DNA from: Hydractinia symbiolongicarpus
Taxonomy: Eukaryota; Cnidaria; Hydrozoa; Anthoathecata; Hydractiniidae
Direction of reading: 5' to 3'
DNA length: 64,000 bases
NCBI RefSeq assembly: GCF_029227915.1
Contig: NC_079889.1
Location: forward strand, 5,206,001 to 5,270,000
Both the position numbers and the translations under genes were made by a program. Each line of letters opens with the position of its first letter. Within the stretch, counting starts at the first letter, position 1. This document shows, piece after piece, positions 62,257 through 64,000 of the stretch. The notes beneath the pieces were generated by a model, which saw only the letters and a program-made list of their open reading frames with translations, ran no database searches and was not told the DNA's origin.

Positions 62257-64000
62257 CTGCAAAAGGCCATATTACAGCCTTTATAGGACTGTGCACGTAG
62301 TTAAGCGCGTTCTAAGTCGACGGCGCTAATGAAAATCACTTGGGACGTTGTAGCGCATTGAGACTGGAACGACTATTCCAATGGTAACCTGCGCAGGAAA
62401 CTGAAACAGCGTGATTTATGTGTGCGGCCTTTATTGGACTGCAAAAGGCCATATTACAGCCTTTATAGGACTGTGCACGTAGTTAAGAGTGTTGTAAGGC
62501 CATGGCGCTAAGGAAAACCTCTTGGAACGTCGTAGTGCATTGAGACTGGAAGGAATAGTACAATAGTAACCTGCGCAGGCAGATGGAACCACGTGATCTA
62601 CGTGTGAGGCCTTTATTAGACTGCAAAAGGCCAAATTACAGCCTTTATAGGACTGTGAACGTAGTTAAGAGTGTTCTAAGGCAACGGCGCTAATGAAAAC
62701 GACTTGGCACGATGTAGGGCATTGAGACTGGAACGACTATTCCAATGGTAACCTGCGCAGGCAACTGAAACAGCGTGATTTACGTGTGCGGCCTTTATTG
62801 GACTGCAAAAGGCCATATTACGGCTTTTATAGGACTGTGCACGTAGTTAAGAGTGTTGTAAGGCCACAGCGCCAAGGAAAACCTCTTGGAACGTTGTAGT
62901 GCATTGAGAATGGAAGGAATAGTCCAATGGTAACCTTTGCAGTCAGATAGAACCACGTGATTTACGTGTGAGGCTATTGTTAGACTGCAAAAGGCCATAT
63001 TACAGCCTGTATAGGACTGTGAACGTAGTTAAGAGTGTTGTCAGCCCACAGCGCTAAGAAAAACCTCTTGGAACGTTGTAGTACATTGAGACTGGAAGGA
63101 ATAGTCCAATGGTAACCTGCGCAGGCAGGTGAAACCACGTGATTTACGCGTGAGGCCTTTATTAGACTGCAAAAGGCCATATTACGGCCTTTATAGGACT
63201 GTGCACGTAGTTAAGAGTTGTAAGGCCACAGCGCCAAGGAAAACCTCTTTGAACGTTGTAGTGCATTGAGACTGGAAGGAATAGTCCAATGGTAACCTTT
63301 ACAGTCAAATAGAACCACGTGATTTACGTGTGAGGCTATTGTTAGACTGCAAAAGGCCATATTACAGCCTGTATAGGACTGTGAACGTAGTTAAGAGTGT
63401 TGTCAGGCCACAGCGCTAAGAAAAACCTCCTGGAACGTTGTAGTACATTGAGACTGAAAGGAAAAGTCCAATGGTAACCTGCGCAGGCGGGTGAAACCAC
63501 GTGATTTAATTGTGAAGCCTTTATTAGACTGCAAAAGGCCATATTACAGCCTTTATAGGACTGTGCACGTAGTTAAGAGCGTTCTAAAGCGATGGCGCTA
63601 ATGAAAATGACTTGGGACGTTGTAGCGCATTGAGACTGGAAGGAATAGTCCAATGGTAACCTTCGCAGGCAGGTGAAACCACGTGATTTACGTGTGAGGC
63701 CGTTATTAGACTGCAAAAGGCCATATTACGGCCTTTATAGGACTGTGCACGTAGTTAAGAGTTGTAAGGCCACAGCGCCAAGGAAAACCTCTTGGAACGT
63801 TGTAGTGCATTGAGAATGGAAGGAATAGTCCAATGGTAACCTTTACAGTCAGATAGAACCACGTGATTTACGTGTGAGGCTATTGTTAGACTGCAAAAGG
63901 CCATATTACAGCCTGTATAGGACTGTGAACGTAGTTAAGAGTGTTGTCAGGCCACAGCGCTAAGAAAAACCTCTTGGAACGTTGTAGTACATTGAGACTG
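62257..64000. repeat. 1816-bp HOR, third partial run cut by the window end
   Basis: This run restarts in mid-HOR. 62257-64000 matches 59531-61274 at offset 2726, so it begins five monomers out of step with copy 2. It carries copy 1 variants (GGCACGATG at 62708, TTTACGCGTG at 63151) rather than copy 2 variants. The unit at 62439 departs from both. I see no gene. Confidence 0.88.
62439..62620. repeat. Monomer with apparent conversion tract
   Basis: The equivalent units at 59713 and 61529 read GGCCACAGCGCC, TTGTAGCGC and CCAATGGTTACCTGTGC. This one reads GGCCATGGCGCT, TCGTAGTGC and ACAATAGTAACCTGCGC, the haplotype seen near 52.1, 54.5 and 58.3 kb. Both flanks (CAGCGTGATTTATGTG before, GATCTACGTGTGAGG after) remain in the local type, so about 120 bp were replaced. 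Confidence 0.75.

Larger units (their letters stand above)
1..64000. repeat. 182-bp tandem satellite array filling the window
   Basis: The same unit recurs from first to last base with a spacing of 182 bp (common variants 180, 181 and 183 bp), giving about 350 monomers, all in one orientation. Taking CTGCAAAAGG as a register mark, it is found at 51, 9182, 9364, 9546, 9728, 22274, 22456, 50077, 50259, 50441 and 63891. No stretch longer than a few tens of bases departs from the unit, so there is no transposon, gene or spacer in the window. Unit length is close to a nucleosome repeat length, as is common for centromeric and pericentromeric satellites; placing this array at a centromere is inference. 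I do not recognise the monomer as a named family. Confidence 0.97.

Noticed and set aside
1-64000. CRISPR array (regular direct repeats)
   Set aside because: The whole 182-bp period is conserved, with no short constant repeat alternating with unique spacers. The array is far too long and no cas genes are present.
1-64000. CENP-B box in the monomer
   Set aside because: I looked for the NTTCGNNNNANNCGGGN core. The nearest candidate, CTTCGCAGGCAGG, lacks the required A and the CGGG block.
1-64000. Origin from 5S rRNA or tRNA (pol III boxes)
   Set aside because: I found no convincing A box and B box pair and no 5S-like or tRNA-like segment in the unit.
1-64000. Inverted segments or a switch of array orientation
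   Set aside because: The register motif CTGCAAAAGGCC and its context stay on the plus strand throughout. The only inverted motifs are the short arms inside each unit.

Overview
The whole 64 kb window is one uninterrupted head-to-tail satellite DNA array. The basic monomer is about 182 bp and about 350 copies fit in the window, all in the same orientation. I see no protein-coding gene, RNA gene, transposon, CRISPR array or unique-sequence spacer. This points to a eukaryotic nuclear genome, most likely a centromeric, pericentromeric or other heterochromatic block in a long-read assembly. I cannot name the species, and I do not recognise the monomer as a named satellite. A hand count of one typical unit gives about 46% GC. 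CpG is well represented (roughly 6 to 10 per unit), which is not the strongly depleted pattern of a long-methylated satellite.

Monomers fall into two main sequence classes that differ by a linked set of bases in the middle of the unit. Class A has a GTTGTAAGG...CCTCTTGGAACG...TAGTGC core. Class B has a GTTCTAAGG...TGACTTGGGACG...TAGCGC core. Many haplotype variants and hybrid monomers exist. Each unit also carries a three-block alternating inverted repeat (GGCCTTT / AAAGGCC / GGCCTTT), a 32-bp-offset internal direct repeat, a CACGT-GATTT-ACGTG dyad containing an E-box, and a CCAAT element.

Above the monomer level the array is a patchwork of local higher-order repeats (HORs), each with its own period. 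From left to right: 1-9110, mixed units with a 727-bp tetramer pair at 3141-4594 and a 7857-bp-spaced copy of the left edge; 9111-16952, two near-identical 3921-bp copies; 17250-19741, a 1246-bp pair with an out-of-register junction; 19742-31139, recombined fragments of the same unit set with several hybrid monomers; 31140-37883, units with an 11-bp deletion marker and a 3446-bp-spaced duplication; 37884-41158, a regular three-monomer 546-bp HOR; 41159-48802, mixed, with a 1820-bp pair; 48803-58624, a 2364-bp pair, a third copy shortened by two monomers, and a 6546-bp-spaced flank; 58625-64000, a 1816-bp ten-monomer HOR in two copies plus a third partial run that contains an apparent conversion tract.

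No genes act together here. The biology lies in the array's evolution: in-register unequal exchange, occasional out-of-register joining, short conversion tracts, and transfer of variant units over tens of kilobases. About a third of the units can be read on the minus strand as a 61-67 codon open frame. I treat this as a by-product of the repeat because its frame shifts from unit to unit. All boundaries and identities were found by eye; those between monomers are uncertain by about 20 bp unless stated.
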